Positions 50,028 to 57,491 of a DNA stretch of 64,000 nt are shown piece by piece (the first letter of the stretch is position 1; the number at the start of each line of letters is the position of its first letter). This DNA is from Micropruina sp. (lineage in GTDB: Bacteria > Actinomycetota > Actinomycetes > Propionibacteriales > Propionibacteriaceae). A program made the position numbers and the translations under genes. A model generated the notes under the pieces. That model saw nothing but the letters and a program-made list of their open reading frames with translations, searched no databases and was not told where the DNA came from. The stretch lies in NCBI GenBank assembly GCA_016711205.1, contig JADJTM010000001.1:1674001-1738000 (forward strand), in the 5' to 3' direction.

Positions 50028-51558
50028 GGCTCACCTCGCCGAGTTGCTCGCCGCGGCGCATGGCCAGCGCCGTGTGCAGGTGGTCGCGGTTGGGCAGATC
50101 GGCACCGGCCAAATCGGCGATCGTCCACGAAAGCCTGATCACTTTGTCGACGCCGCGGGCCGACAATCTGCCCCGGCTGACCGCCTCGTCGAGCAGCTCG
50201 ACGCCCCGCGGCAGCGGCAGCAGCCGTCGGAGGGCGGGACCGGGCACTTCACCGTTGGTGCGCCACCCGTGCTGCGCCAGCCGGCGCTGCTGCCGCGCCC
50301 GCGCCTCGGCCACCCGCGCGGCCACCGCGGCCGTACTCTCACCAGACGACTGGGCCGCCTTGAGGTAGGTGCGGCTCATCGGAGCCAGGTGGTGGTGAAT
50401 GTCGACCCGGTCGAGAATCGGCCCCGAGATGCGCTCGGTGTAACGGCGCACCGCCATCGGTGCACATCGGCACTCGGCGCCGCGGGTACCGGCGTTGCCG
50501 CAGGGGCACGGGTTCGCAGCCAGGACGAGTTGAAAGCTGGCCGGGTAGACCGCATGCACCATGGCCCGGCCGAGCACCACCCGTCCGGACTCCAACGGCA
50601 CCCGCAGGGCCTCGATCACCCGCGGCGAGAACTCGGGCGCCTCGTCCAAGAACAGCACGCCGCGGTGGGCGCGGCTGATGCTGCCCGGCAACGCCATGCG
50701 GGCGCCTCCGCCGACGATGCTCGCGAGCGAGGCCGAATGATGTGGGTCGGCATAGGGCGGCCGGCGGACCAGCCCGTCGTGCAGCGGTAGGCCGGCCAGG
50801 GAGTGGATGGCGGACACCTCGAGCGCTTCGCTCTGGTCGAGGTCGGGCAGCAGCCCGGGCAGCCGTTCCGCCAGAAGCGTCTTGCCCACGCCGGGTGGAC
50901 CGTGCAGAAAGATGTGGTGCCGGCCGGCGGCTGCCACCTCGACTGCCCACTTGGCCTCCAGCTGGCCCACCACGTCGATCAGGTCTTTACCCGACTCAGC
51001 TGAGCCGGCGGGTTCATCGGTCGCCGGGACGACCTGCGCCGGCGGATCGCCGACCAGCACCGCCACCAGGTCGAGCAGGTCGTCGACGCCCCAGATGGTG
51101 AGACCCTCGACCAGCCGGGCTTCGCCCAGCTGGCAGGCCGGCACCACCGCGGTGCTGAAGCCCGCCGCCACGGCAGCCAGGAGTGCGGGCAGCAGGCCCC
51201 GCACCGACCGGACCCGCCCGTCAAGACCCAGTTCACCGAGCAGCACCATGCGATCGAGCACCTCGGAGTCGAACCGGTCCGCCGCGGCGCAGACCGAGGT
51301 GACGATCGCAAGGTCGTAATGCGAACCGGCCTTGGGCAGGGTGGCCGGGGACAGGTTGACGGTGACCAGCTGCGTGGGCCAGCCCAGACCCTGGGAATGG
51401 ACGGCGGCGCGGCACCGTTCGCGCGCCTCGCCCAGGGCGGCATCGGCCAAGCCGACGATCACCATGCGGGGCAGCCCGCCGCCGAGCGCCGCCTCGACCT
51501 CGACGATGGCCCCCTCGACACCGACCAGCGCCACCGAGAACGCCCGCCCCGTGCTCAC
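50014..51558 (-). CDS. comM: YifB/ComM family AAA ATPase
   Basis: 514 residues from GTG 51558, which overlaps the yraN stop (GTGA). It has an N-terminal Lon-like domain (VEVEAALGGGLPRMVIVGLAD), a Mg-chelatase-type AAA+ core with HGPPGVGKT and VLFLDEAPEF, zinc-like Cys in NPCPCGNAGTRGAECRC, and a C-terminal helical domain (LSARGVDKVIRLSWTIADL). ComM is a hexameric helicase for branch migration in natural transformation. Here it sits between yraN and dprA, as in many actinobacteria. Confidence 0.94.
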   Translation of the reverse strand: MSTGRAFSVALVGVEGAIVEVEAALGGGLPRMVIVGLADAALGEARERCRAAVHSQGLGWPTQLVTVNLSPATLPKAGSHYDLAIVTSVCAAADRFDSEVLDRMVLLGELGLDGRVRSVRGLLPALLAAVAAGFSTAVVPACQLGEARLVEGLTIWGVDDLLDLVAVLVGDPPAQVVPATDEPAGSAESGKDLIDVVGQLEAKWAVEVAAAGRHHIFLHGPPGVGKTLLAERLPGLLPDLDQSEALEVSAIHSLAGLPLHDGLVRRPPYADPHHSASLASIVGGGARMALPGSISRAHRGVLFLDEAPEFSPRVIEALRVPLESGRVVLGRAMVHAVYPASFQLVLAANPCPCGNAGTRGAECRCAPMAVRRYTERISGPILDRVDIHHHLAPMSRTYLKAAQSSGESTAAVAARVAEARARQQRRLAQHGWRTNGEVPGPALRRLLPLPRGVELLDEAVSRGRLSARGVDKVIRLSWTIADLAGADLPNRDHLHTALAMRRGEQLGEVSRARA

Positions 51559-51920
51559 TCGCCCACCCCTTCGACATGGGTGACCTGCGGACGCCCGCTG
51601 CGGTTCAGCAGCACGCCGATGGCGTCGATCCGGTAGCGAGGCACCCATTGGGGTTGCTCACCCAGCCAGGTGAGCGCGAGCTGGCGCAACCGGGCCAGCT
51701 TGCGCCAGGTGATCGCTTCGAGCGGGTCGCCGTAACCCAGCCCGGTTCGGCACTTGACCTCGCAGAACACCAGCACCGGGTCGGGCTCGGGGGTTTGGGC
51801 GATGATGTCGACCTCGCCCAGCGAGCAGCGCCAGTTACGTTCGACGATGTTCCACCCCTGCTGCACGAGGTGCTGGACGGCAGCCACCTCACCCGCCCGA
51901 CCGACCGCTGACTTCTCCAC
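51555..51920 (-). CDS. yraN: YraN family (UPF0102) nuclease-like protein
   Basis: 121 residues, ATG 51920. Typical UPF0102 pattern: GRAGEVAAVQHLVQQGWNIV, ERNWRCSLGEVDIIA, VFCEVKCRTGLGYGDPLEAI. The E...D...ExK residues form a restriction-endonuclease-like active site. The biological role is unproved. First in a coupled set with comM and dprA. Confidence 0.93.
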   Translation of the reverse strand: MEKSAVGRAGEVAAVQHLVQQGWNIVERNWRCSLGEVDIIAQTPEPDPVLVFCEVKCRTGLGYGDPLEAITWRKLARLRQLALTWLGEQPQWVPRYRIDAIGVLLNRSGRPQVTHVEGVGE

Positions 51921-52041
51921 GTTCTCAGCTTGTGCCTGCGAGCGGCGGAGTGTTCAGAATGGTCCGCGAGTTCGTCGCAGCGGCCCGGCTCACCCGGGCC
52001 GGCTGCGCCTCAGGTCACGGCGCCGGAAGGGTCGGCTGCGA

Positions 52042-52740
52042 TCAGGTGGTGACCGCCACCGCGAGCCGTCCCAGCTCGTTGGCATGCACCTCGGCGCTGT
52101 CGATCATCGGCAGCGGGCTGGCGCCGGGTTCGATCAGCAGGCCGATCTCGGTGCAGGCCAGCACCACCGCCTGCGCCCCGGCCGCCGCCAACCGTTCGAT
52201 GACCCGAAGATAGGCCTGCCGCGACTCCTCGCGGATCACTCCCTTGGTCAGCTCGTCGAAGATCACCCGGTCCACCAGGTCGCAGTCGTCCACACCCGGC
52301 ACCACGGCCACCTTGCCGTGCCGGGCAAGCCGGGTCGCATAGAAGTCCTCACGCATCGTCCAGCCCGCGCCGAGGATGCCCAGCCGGGTCCAGCCGCGCC
52401 GGTCGGCCTCGGCCGCGACAGCGTCCGCGATATGCAGCAGCGGCACGTTCAGCGACGACTCCACACCGGGCGCCACCTTGTGCATCAGGTTGGTGCAGAT
52501 CGCGACCACGTCGGCACCGCCGTTCTGGCAGGCGAGGGCGGCCGCCGTCAGCAGCCGTTCGGCGCGCTGCCAGTCACCGCTCACCTGGCACTCGCGGATC
52601 TCGGCGAAGTCGAGCGACTGCAGCACGATGCGGGCCGAGGAGTGGCCGCCCAGTTCGCGGGCGACAGCCTCGTTGAGCAGTCGGTAGTAGGTCATCGTGG
52701 AGTGCCAGCTCATGCCGCCGACCAGGCCGATCGTTCTCAT
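52042..52740 (-). CDS. aspartate/glutamate racemase family protein
   Basis: 232 residues from ATG 52740 (MRTIGLVGGMSWHSTMTYYR). The two catalytic cysteines of cofactor-free amino-acid racemases are present in VVAICTNLMHK (near residue 81) and VVLACTEIGLL (near 192). GILGAGWTMREDFY and the N-terminal GGMSW are typical of the YgeA-like aspartate racemase group. It is divergent from a LysR regulator that very probably controls it. Confidence 0.9.
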   Translation of the reverse strand: MRTIGLVGGMSWHSTMTYYRLLNEAVARELGGHSSARIVLQSLDFAEIRECQVSGDWQRAERLLTAAALACQNGGADVVAICTNLMHKVAPGVESSLNVPLLHIADAVAAEADRRGWTRLGILGAGWTMREDFYATRLARHGKVAVVPGVDDCDLVDRVIFDELTKGVIREESRQAYLRVIERLAAAGAQAVVLACTEIGLLIEPGASPLPMIDSAEVHANELGRLAVAVTT

Positions 52741-52782
52741 GCATCCACTGTGTCGAGAACACGTGATCCTAGCTAGACCATG

Positions 52783-52807
52783 ATTTCTTGGGTCTGCCAT
52801 AAGAAAT
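52783..52807. promoter_or_regulatory. LysR-type binding site
   Basis: ATTTCTT-N11-AAGAAAT, a perfect interrupted dyad of the T-N11-A class, lies in the 77-bp spacer between the divergent racemase and lysR genes. It ends 10 bp before the regulator start codon, which suits autoregulation. Confidence 0.7.
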
Positions 52808-52817
52808 ACTTGCATCT

Positions 52818-53729
52818 ATGGATCCTCGCCGGGTGTTGCTCTTCCGCTCCGTGGCCCGCTCCGGCTCGCTCAGCGCCGCCGCCCGTGAGTTGGCCACCAC
52901 CCAACCCGCGGTCAGCCAGCAGTTGCGCGCGTTGGAGCGCGAGGCCGGGATGCCCCTGGTGCTTCGCGGTGCTCGGGGCATCACGCTCACCGAGGCGGGG
53001 CAGCGGCTGCTCACCCAGGCCGACAACATCGCCGCGCACCTGCACATGGCCGGCGAGGAGCTCGCCGGCTTGGCCCAGCTGCGAGCCGGACGGGTGCGGC
53101 TGGTCGCGTTTCCCTCCGCCGCCGCGACACTGGTCCCGGACGCCCTGGCTGCCCTCGCCGACGACCATCCCGGCGTCGCGGTCGAGATGGTCGAAGCGGA
53201 ACCCCCCGAGGCCGCGGTGGCGGTGCGTCAGGGTGCCGCGGACGTGGCGGTGGTGTTCTCGTACCCGGACGACGCTGCCGACGGCTCCGGCTCGATGCTC
53301 GCCCCCGATGATGCCGGCGACCTGGCCTGGGTGCCCTTGGGTGACGAGGCGGTTCAGCTGGTGGTGGCGCGAGAGTCGACGATCGGCCCGTCCGAACTGC
53401 ACCGGCAGACCTGGATCGCCGGCTGCCCGCGCTGTCGTGGCCACCTGGTCGCCTGCTGCCACACTGCCGGCTTCGAGCCGCGGATCAGCTTCGAAAGCGA
53501 CGACTACGTCGTGGTACAGAACCTGGTGGCGCGTGGCCTGGGCATCACCGCCCTGCCCCAACTGGCCCTGCGGGCCTTCGGTCACCCAGGCATCGCGGTA
53601 CGCGAATCGGGGCTGTTCGGACGGCGCACCGTCGGCGCCGTGCACCGAGCCGGCGCTGAGCACGTTCCCGCCACCCGAGCCCTGTTGGAACGGTTGCAGC
53701 GATCCGCGCGGACGGCCTTCGCACGGTGA
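52818..53729 (+). CDS. LysR family transcriptional regulator
   Basis: 303 residues. N-terminal winged helix-turn-helix: LLFRSVARSGSLSAAARELA, TTQPAVSQQLRALEREAGM, RGARGITLTEAGQRLL. The effector domain follows (VRLVAFPSAAATLVPDALAAL to the C-terminus), with an unusual Cys cluster (AGCPRCRGHLVACCH at about 194-208). The divergent racemase gene is the likely target. The inducer is unknown. Confidence 0.92.
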   Translation: MDPRRVLLFRSVARSGSLSAAARELATTQPAVSQQLRALEREAGMPLVLRGARGITLTEAGQRLLTQADNIAAHLHMAGEELAGLAQLRAGRVRLVAFPSAAATLVPDALAALADDHPGVAVEMVEAEPPEAAVAVRQGAADVAVVFSYPDDAADGSGSMLAPDDAGDLAWVPLGDEAVQLVVARESTIGPSELHRQTWIAGCPRCRGHLVACCHTAGFEPRISFESDDYVVVQNLVARGLGITALPQLALRAFGHPGIAVRESGLFGRRTVGAVHRAGAEHVPATRALLERLQRSARTAFAR

Positions 53730-53820
53730 GCTGCCGGCGTAGACCCGTGGCGTGCACGGTGAGCACGCCGCAGCAAGGGCGCAGCCGAAGGATCAGGCAG
53801 GAAGACCGGGGCGCGCAGGA

Positions 53821-54132
53821 TCAGAGGTTCTCGGGCACCTTGAGGTCGGCGTGGGCGATCTCTTCGATGCTGACGTCGCGGAACGTGAGCACCTTGGCCG
53901 ACTTCACGAAGCGGGCCGGGCGGTACATGTCCCACACCCAGGCGTCGCCCATCGACACCTCGTAGTACACGTCGCCACCCTCGGTGCGCACCTTCAGGTC
54001 GACCGCGTTGCACAGATAGAAGCGCCGCTCGGTCTCGACCGCGTAGGTAAAGATGCCGACCACGTCCTTGTACTCCCGGTACAACTGGAGTTCAAGGTCG
54101 CTCTCATACTGTTCAAGATCCTCGGCGCTCAT
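53821..54132 (-). CDS. DUF2469 domain protein
   Basis: 103 residues: MSAEDLEQYESDLELQLYRE opens the conserved actinobacterial DUF2469 family, followed by KDVVGIFTYAVETERRFYLC and YYEVSMGDAWVWDMYRPARF. It is nearly always found next to rnhB in actinobacteria, as here (with repeats between). Function unknown. Confidence 0.93.
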   Translation of the reverse strand: MSAEDLEQYESDLELQLYREYKDVVGIFTYAVETERRFYLCNAVDLKVRTEGGDVYYEVSMGDAWVWDMYRPARFVKSAKVLTFRDVSIEEIAHADLKVPENL

Positions 54133-54204
54133 AGCGGTGCCACTCTACTAGTCGTTTGCCGGCGGTCGGGACAGCAGGTGCGTCACCGGGGCGTCCGGGT
54201 CTCG

Positions 54205-54690
54205 ACCAGCAGGACGCGTCTCGCCCAGCTCGACCAGCAGGACGCGTCTCGACCAGCTGTCTCGACCAGCGGAGATCCCGGCATTCGCCGGGATGACGGG
54301 CGGCGAAGGTCTCGACAAGCTTGTCCAGCGGCGGCGCGCAGGCGTGAAGCGGAGCGGGGGTGCACCCCGTCTGGGTAGGTCGGGCGTCGGGCAACTCACC
54401 GGCGGAGCTTGCGGAGCCGGTGAGGCTGCGCGGGGCGGGACGGGGTGCACCCCCGCTCCGCGGCACCCAACGCAACCAGTGCGTCCGGGAAGAGATCCCG
54501 GCATTCGCCGGGATGACGAGGGGGCCGGGATGGCGAGGGCCTGCCGGGATGACGAGGCCCGCCGGCGACGAGGGCGCCCGGAGATCCCGGCATTCGCCGG
54601 GATGACGAGGCAGCCGGGATGACGAGGCCCGCCGGCGACGAGGGCGCCCGGAGATCCCGGCATTCGCCGGGATGACGAGGGGGCCGGGAT
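54205..54690. repeat. REP1 cluster with nested direct repeats
   Basis: REP1 cores (ATCCCGGCATTCGCCGGGAT) occur at about 54275, 54495, 54583 and 54654. A unit of about 71 bp holding the last two is a direct duplication. At 54205-54270 a shorter unit with CTCGACCAGCAGGACGCGTC recurs. The cluster fills the gap between DUF2469 and rnhB and ends seven bases before the rnhB stop. The 113-bp inverted-repeat element lies inside it. Confidence 0.92.
54349..54461. mobile_element. 113-bp element with 23-bp terminal inverted repeats, copy 1
   Basis: Both ends carry the same 23-bp inverted repeat without mismatch (54349-54371 and 54439-54461; outer bases GCGGAGCGGGGGTGCACCCC). Each arm contains the smaller palindrome GGGGTGCACCCC. 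The interior is non-coding. A second copy of identical length is at 61893-62005, again inside a REP1 cluster. It has the form of a MITE or a large REP doublet; mobility is inferred. Confidence 0.82.
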
Positions 54691-54696
54691 GACGCC

Positions 54697-55356
54697 TCAG
54701 CCGGCCTTCGGTGCGTCGGGCACACCGGACGCCCGGCGCACGTTCTCGAAGCACCAGCGGTGGATCTCGCAGGGGCCGTTCTCCCCCAGCAGCTGCTGAT
54801 GCAGCGGCGTGCAGTAGCCCTTGTGCACGTCGAAGCGGTACTGCGGCCAGCGATCATGGGCGGCGCACATGATGCGGTCCCGGGTCACCTTGGCGATCAC
54901 GGACGCCGCCGCCACACAGCCCGCGACCGCGTCCCCTTTCCACACCGCGAGGGACGGCACGCCCAGCCCGTCCACGCCGAAGCCGTCGGTGAGCGCGAAA
55001 TCGGGGCGGACGTCGAGCCGGCAGACCGCCCGCCGCAGCGCCTGGATGTTCGCCACGTGCATGCCCAGCCGGTCGCATTCGGCGGGATCGATCAGCACCA
55101 CCGACCAGGCCACAGCCTTGGCCACGATCTCGTCGTAGCAGCGTTCACGCTGCAGCGGCGTGAGCAACTTGGAATCCTTGAGCCCGCGCACCTGGCTGCC
55201 GGGCGTGCCGCCCAGAATCACCGAGGCGGCCACCAGCGGGCCCGCGCAGGCACCACGTCCGGCCTCATCGGCGCCGGCGATCAGCGCGAAACCGGCCCGC
55301 CGCAGAGCCCGCTCGAAGCCGTACAGACCCGCGTCGCGGCGCAGCACGAAGGCCAT
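54697..55356 (-). CDS. rnhB: ribonuclease HII
   Basis: 219 residues. RNase HII removes RNA from RNA-DNA hybrids, including single ribonucleotides. The acidic active site is intact: IAGADEAGRGACAGPLVAA (Asp-Glu), DSKLL, LTDGFGVDGLG (Asp), and SVIAKVTRDRIM with the following Asp. The terminal HKGYCTPLHQQLL is also typical. ATG start at 55356, 10 bp after lepB. Confidence 0.95.
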   Translation of the reverse strand: MAFVLRRDAGLYGFERALRRAGFALIAGADEAGRGACAGPLVAASVILGGTPGSQVRGLKDSKLLTPLQRERCYDEIVAKAVAWSVVLIDPAECDRLGMHVANIQALRRAVCRLDVRPDFALTDGFGVDGLGVPSLAVWKGDAVAGCVAAASVIAKVTRDRIMCAAHDRWPQYRFDVHKGYCTPLHQQLLGENGPCEIHRWCFENVRRASGVPDAPKAG

Positions 55357-55366
55357 CGCAGAAGCC

Positions 55367-56125
55367 TCAGCAGGCCGGGATCGGACCGGTGATCACCGGC
55401 TTGTCGAGGGCTGCCGCCGTGGGAGCCGACACGTTGTCGAAAGTGGACGGACGCGGCAGGGTTCGCCAACGGTCGAACGGGTAGACCACCGCGACGGCCG
55501 AACCCACCACGTCCGCGGTGGGGATGAAGGCGGCGATTCCGTCGGTGCCCTCGGAGAGGTGGCAGCGCGAATCCTGGGAGTTGTCGCGATGATCGCCCAT
55601 CACCCAGAGCCGGTTCTTGGGGACGATCACGTCGAAGGTGTACGTCGAGGGCGCCACCGCCGTGCCGCTGTCGGCGTAGAGGTAACTGCCCTCGTCCAGG
55701 GGTTGGCCGTTGACCGTGATGCGGCCCTGCGCATCGCAGCATTTCACGTGGTCACCCGGCAGTCCGATCACCCGCTTGATCAGGTGGTTCGAACTCTCGT
55801 CGGGTGCCAGGCCGATGAAGATCAGGGTCCGGCGTAGCGGATCGGTCTCTTCGGCGGGATCGGCCAGCCAGCCCTGGGTGTCGCGGAACACCACGATGTC
55901 GCCGCGCGACCAGCCGGCCACCTTCTGCACCATGACCCGGTCGCGGATCTGCAGCGTGTTCTCCATCGACCCGGACGGAATCACGAACATCTGCGCGACG
56001 AACAGCCGAAGCAGGGTGGACGCGATCAGGGCCCCGACCACCACGATGGCGATCTCTTTGGCCCACATGCCGGCCACGCGGCCGGCCGAGGGCTTACCGG
56101 TGGTGGTGGGTGTGTCGCTCACCAC
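55367..56125 (-). CDS. lepB: signal peptidase I
   Basis: 252 residues with one N-terminal membrane span (IAIVVVGALIASTLLRLFVA). The Ser/Lys dyad is Ser53 in IPSGSMENTL and Lys117 in LIKRVIGLPGD. VMGDHRDNSQDSR is the family box E. It cleaves signal peptides of exported proteins at the outer face of the membrane. In the conserved order rplS-lepB-rnhB. CCDAQG near residue 129 and a terminal Cys are extra cysteines. Confidence 0.95.
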   Translation of the reverse strand: MVSDTPTTTGKPSAGRVAGMWAKEIAIVVVGALIASTLLRLFVAQMFVIPSGSMENTLQIRDRVMVQKVAGWSRGDIVVFRDTQGWLADPAEETDPLRRTLIFIGLAPDESSNHLIKRVIGLPGDHVKCCDAQGRITVNGQPLDEGSYLYADSGTAVAPSTYTFDVIVPKNRLWVMGDHRDNSQDSRCHLSEGTDGIAAFIPTADVVGSAVAVVYPFDRWRTLPRPSTFDNVSAPTAAALDKPVITGPIPAC

Positions 56126-56161
56126 GAGTCTCCCGCCTGAAGTACCGGAGCCGGCCGGGAC

Positions 56162-56512
56162 TCAGCGGTCCCGCTTCTCCTTGATCTTGGCGGCCTTGCC
56201 GCGCAGTCCACGCAGGTAGTACAGCTTGGCACGGCGGACGTCGCCGTGCCGCTCGACCTCGATCTTGTCGATGATCGGGGAGTGCAGCGGGAACGTGCGC
56301 TCGACGCCGGTGCCGAAGCTGACCTTGCGCACGGTGAACGCCTCACCGATGCCGCTGCCGGTGCGGGAGATCACGACGCCGGCGAACACCTGAATACGGG
56401 AGCGGTTGCCCTCGACGACCTTGACGTGCACCCGCACGGAGTCGCCGGGACGAAAGGCGGGAATGTCGGAGCGCAAAGAGGCCTGCGTGACCTCGGCAAC
56501 AATCTTGTTCAT
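56162..56512 (-). CDS. rplS: 50S ribosomal protein L19
   Basis: 116 residues from ATG 56512, preceded by GAGGAAA. Typical L19: RSDIPAFRPGDSVRVHVKVVEG, RIQVFAGVVISRTGSGIGEAFTVRK, and VERHGDVRRAKLYYLRGLRGKAAKI. In most actinobacteria it follows trmD directly; here about 5.8 kb with sdhCAB, a deacetylase gene and repeats lies between. Confidence 0.97.
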   Translation of the reverse strand: MNKIVAEVTQASLRSDIPAFRPGDSVRVHVKVVEGNRSRIQVFAGVVISRTGSGIGEAFTVRKVSFGTGVERTFPLHSPIIDKIEVERHGDVRRAKLYYLRGLRGKAAKIKEKRDR

Positions 56513-56729
56513 GGGGATTTCCTCGCCGGTGCCACAGGACACCTCGTGGTGGATCGATGAGTGATGCGGTGGAACACCTTCCCCCTGTGGCAGGGGCGTC
56601 CAGCACCAAGGATCAAGTCTGCCACACCGCCTCGTCCGGCCGAAATCGGGGCCCGCGGTGGTGACGAACGAAGCCGGGCGGGCGGACGTCCCCACGGCTC
56701 CAGCTGAACCGCCGGGGACGGGCGACTGC

Positions 56730-57491
56730 CTACTTGGCGTCCTTCTTGAACAGCGCGTGCATCAACTCGCGGTTGAGTTCGCTGATCATGTCGAGCGGGA
56801 TCTCTTTGGGGCACACCGCCGCGCACTCGCCGATGTTGGTGCAGTTGCCGAAGCCTTCGGCGTCGTGCTGCGCCACCATGCCCTTGACCCGCGACCAGCG
56901 TTCCGGCTGGCCCTGGGGCAGCATCGCGAGGTGGGTGATCTTGGCGGAGGTGAACAGCATCGCCGACCCGTTCGGGCAGGCCGCGACGCAGGCACCGCAG
57001 CCGATGCAGGTGGCCGCGTCGAAGGCCCGGTCGGAGTCCACCTTCGACACCGGTGCCGCGTTGGCGTCCGGAGCCGAGCCGGTGTTGACCGAGATGAAGC
57101 CGCCGGCCTGAATGATGCGGTCGAACGCGGTGCGATCGACCACCAGGTCCTTGATCACCGGAAAGCCGCCGGCCCGCCAGGGCTCGACGTCGATGGTGGC
57201 TCCGTCGGCGAACGAACGCATGTGCAGCTGGCAGGTGGTGGTCGGCACCGGGGACGCACCGCGTCCGTGCGCCGACCCGTCGATCACCACGCCGCACATG
57301 CCGCAGATGCCCTCGCGGCAGTCGTGGTCGAACGCGACGGGCTCGATGCCCTCGACGGTCAGCTTCTCGTTGAGCAGGTCGAGCATCTCCAGAAAGGACA
57401 TGTCGGGACTGACGTCCTGCATCTGGTAGGTCTGCATACCGCCCTTGGGCGCGCCATGGGCCTGACGCCACACCCGCAGAGTGATGTTCAC
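56730..57491 (-). CDS. sdhB: succinate dehydrogenase/fumarate reductase iron-sulfur subunit
   Basis: 253 residues. The [2Fe-2S] ligands are Cys58, Cys63, Cys66 and Cys87 (DCREGICGMCG ... TTCQLH). The [4Fe-4S] and [3Fe-4S] ligands are in ATCIGCGACVAACPN and NCTNIGECAAVCPKEIP. It passes electrons between the flavoprotein and the membrane haem subunit. It overlaps sdhA by 4 bp. The sequence type cannot say whether oxidation or fumarate reduction dominates. Confidence 0.95.
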   Translation of the reverse strand: MNITLRVWRQAHGAPKGGMQTYQMQDVSPDMSFLEMLDLLNEKLTVEGIEPVAFDHDCREGICGMCGVVIDGSAHGRGASPVPTTTCQLHMRSFADGATIDVEPWRAGGFPVIKDLVVDRTAFDRIIQAGGFISVNTGSAPDANAAPVSKVDSDRAFDAATCIGCGACVAACPNGSAMLFTSAKITHLAMLPQGQPERWSRVKGMVAQHDAEGFGNCTNIGECAAVCPKEIPLDMISELNRELMHALFKKDAK

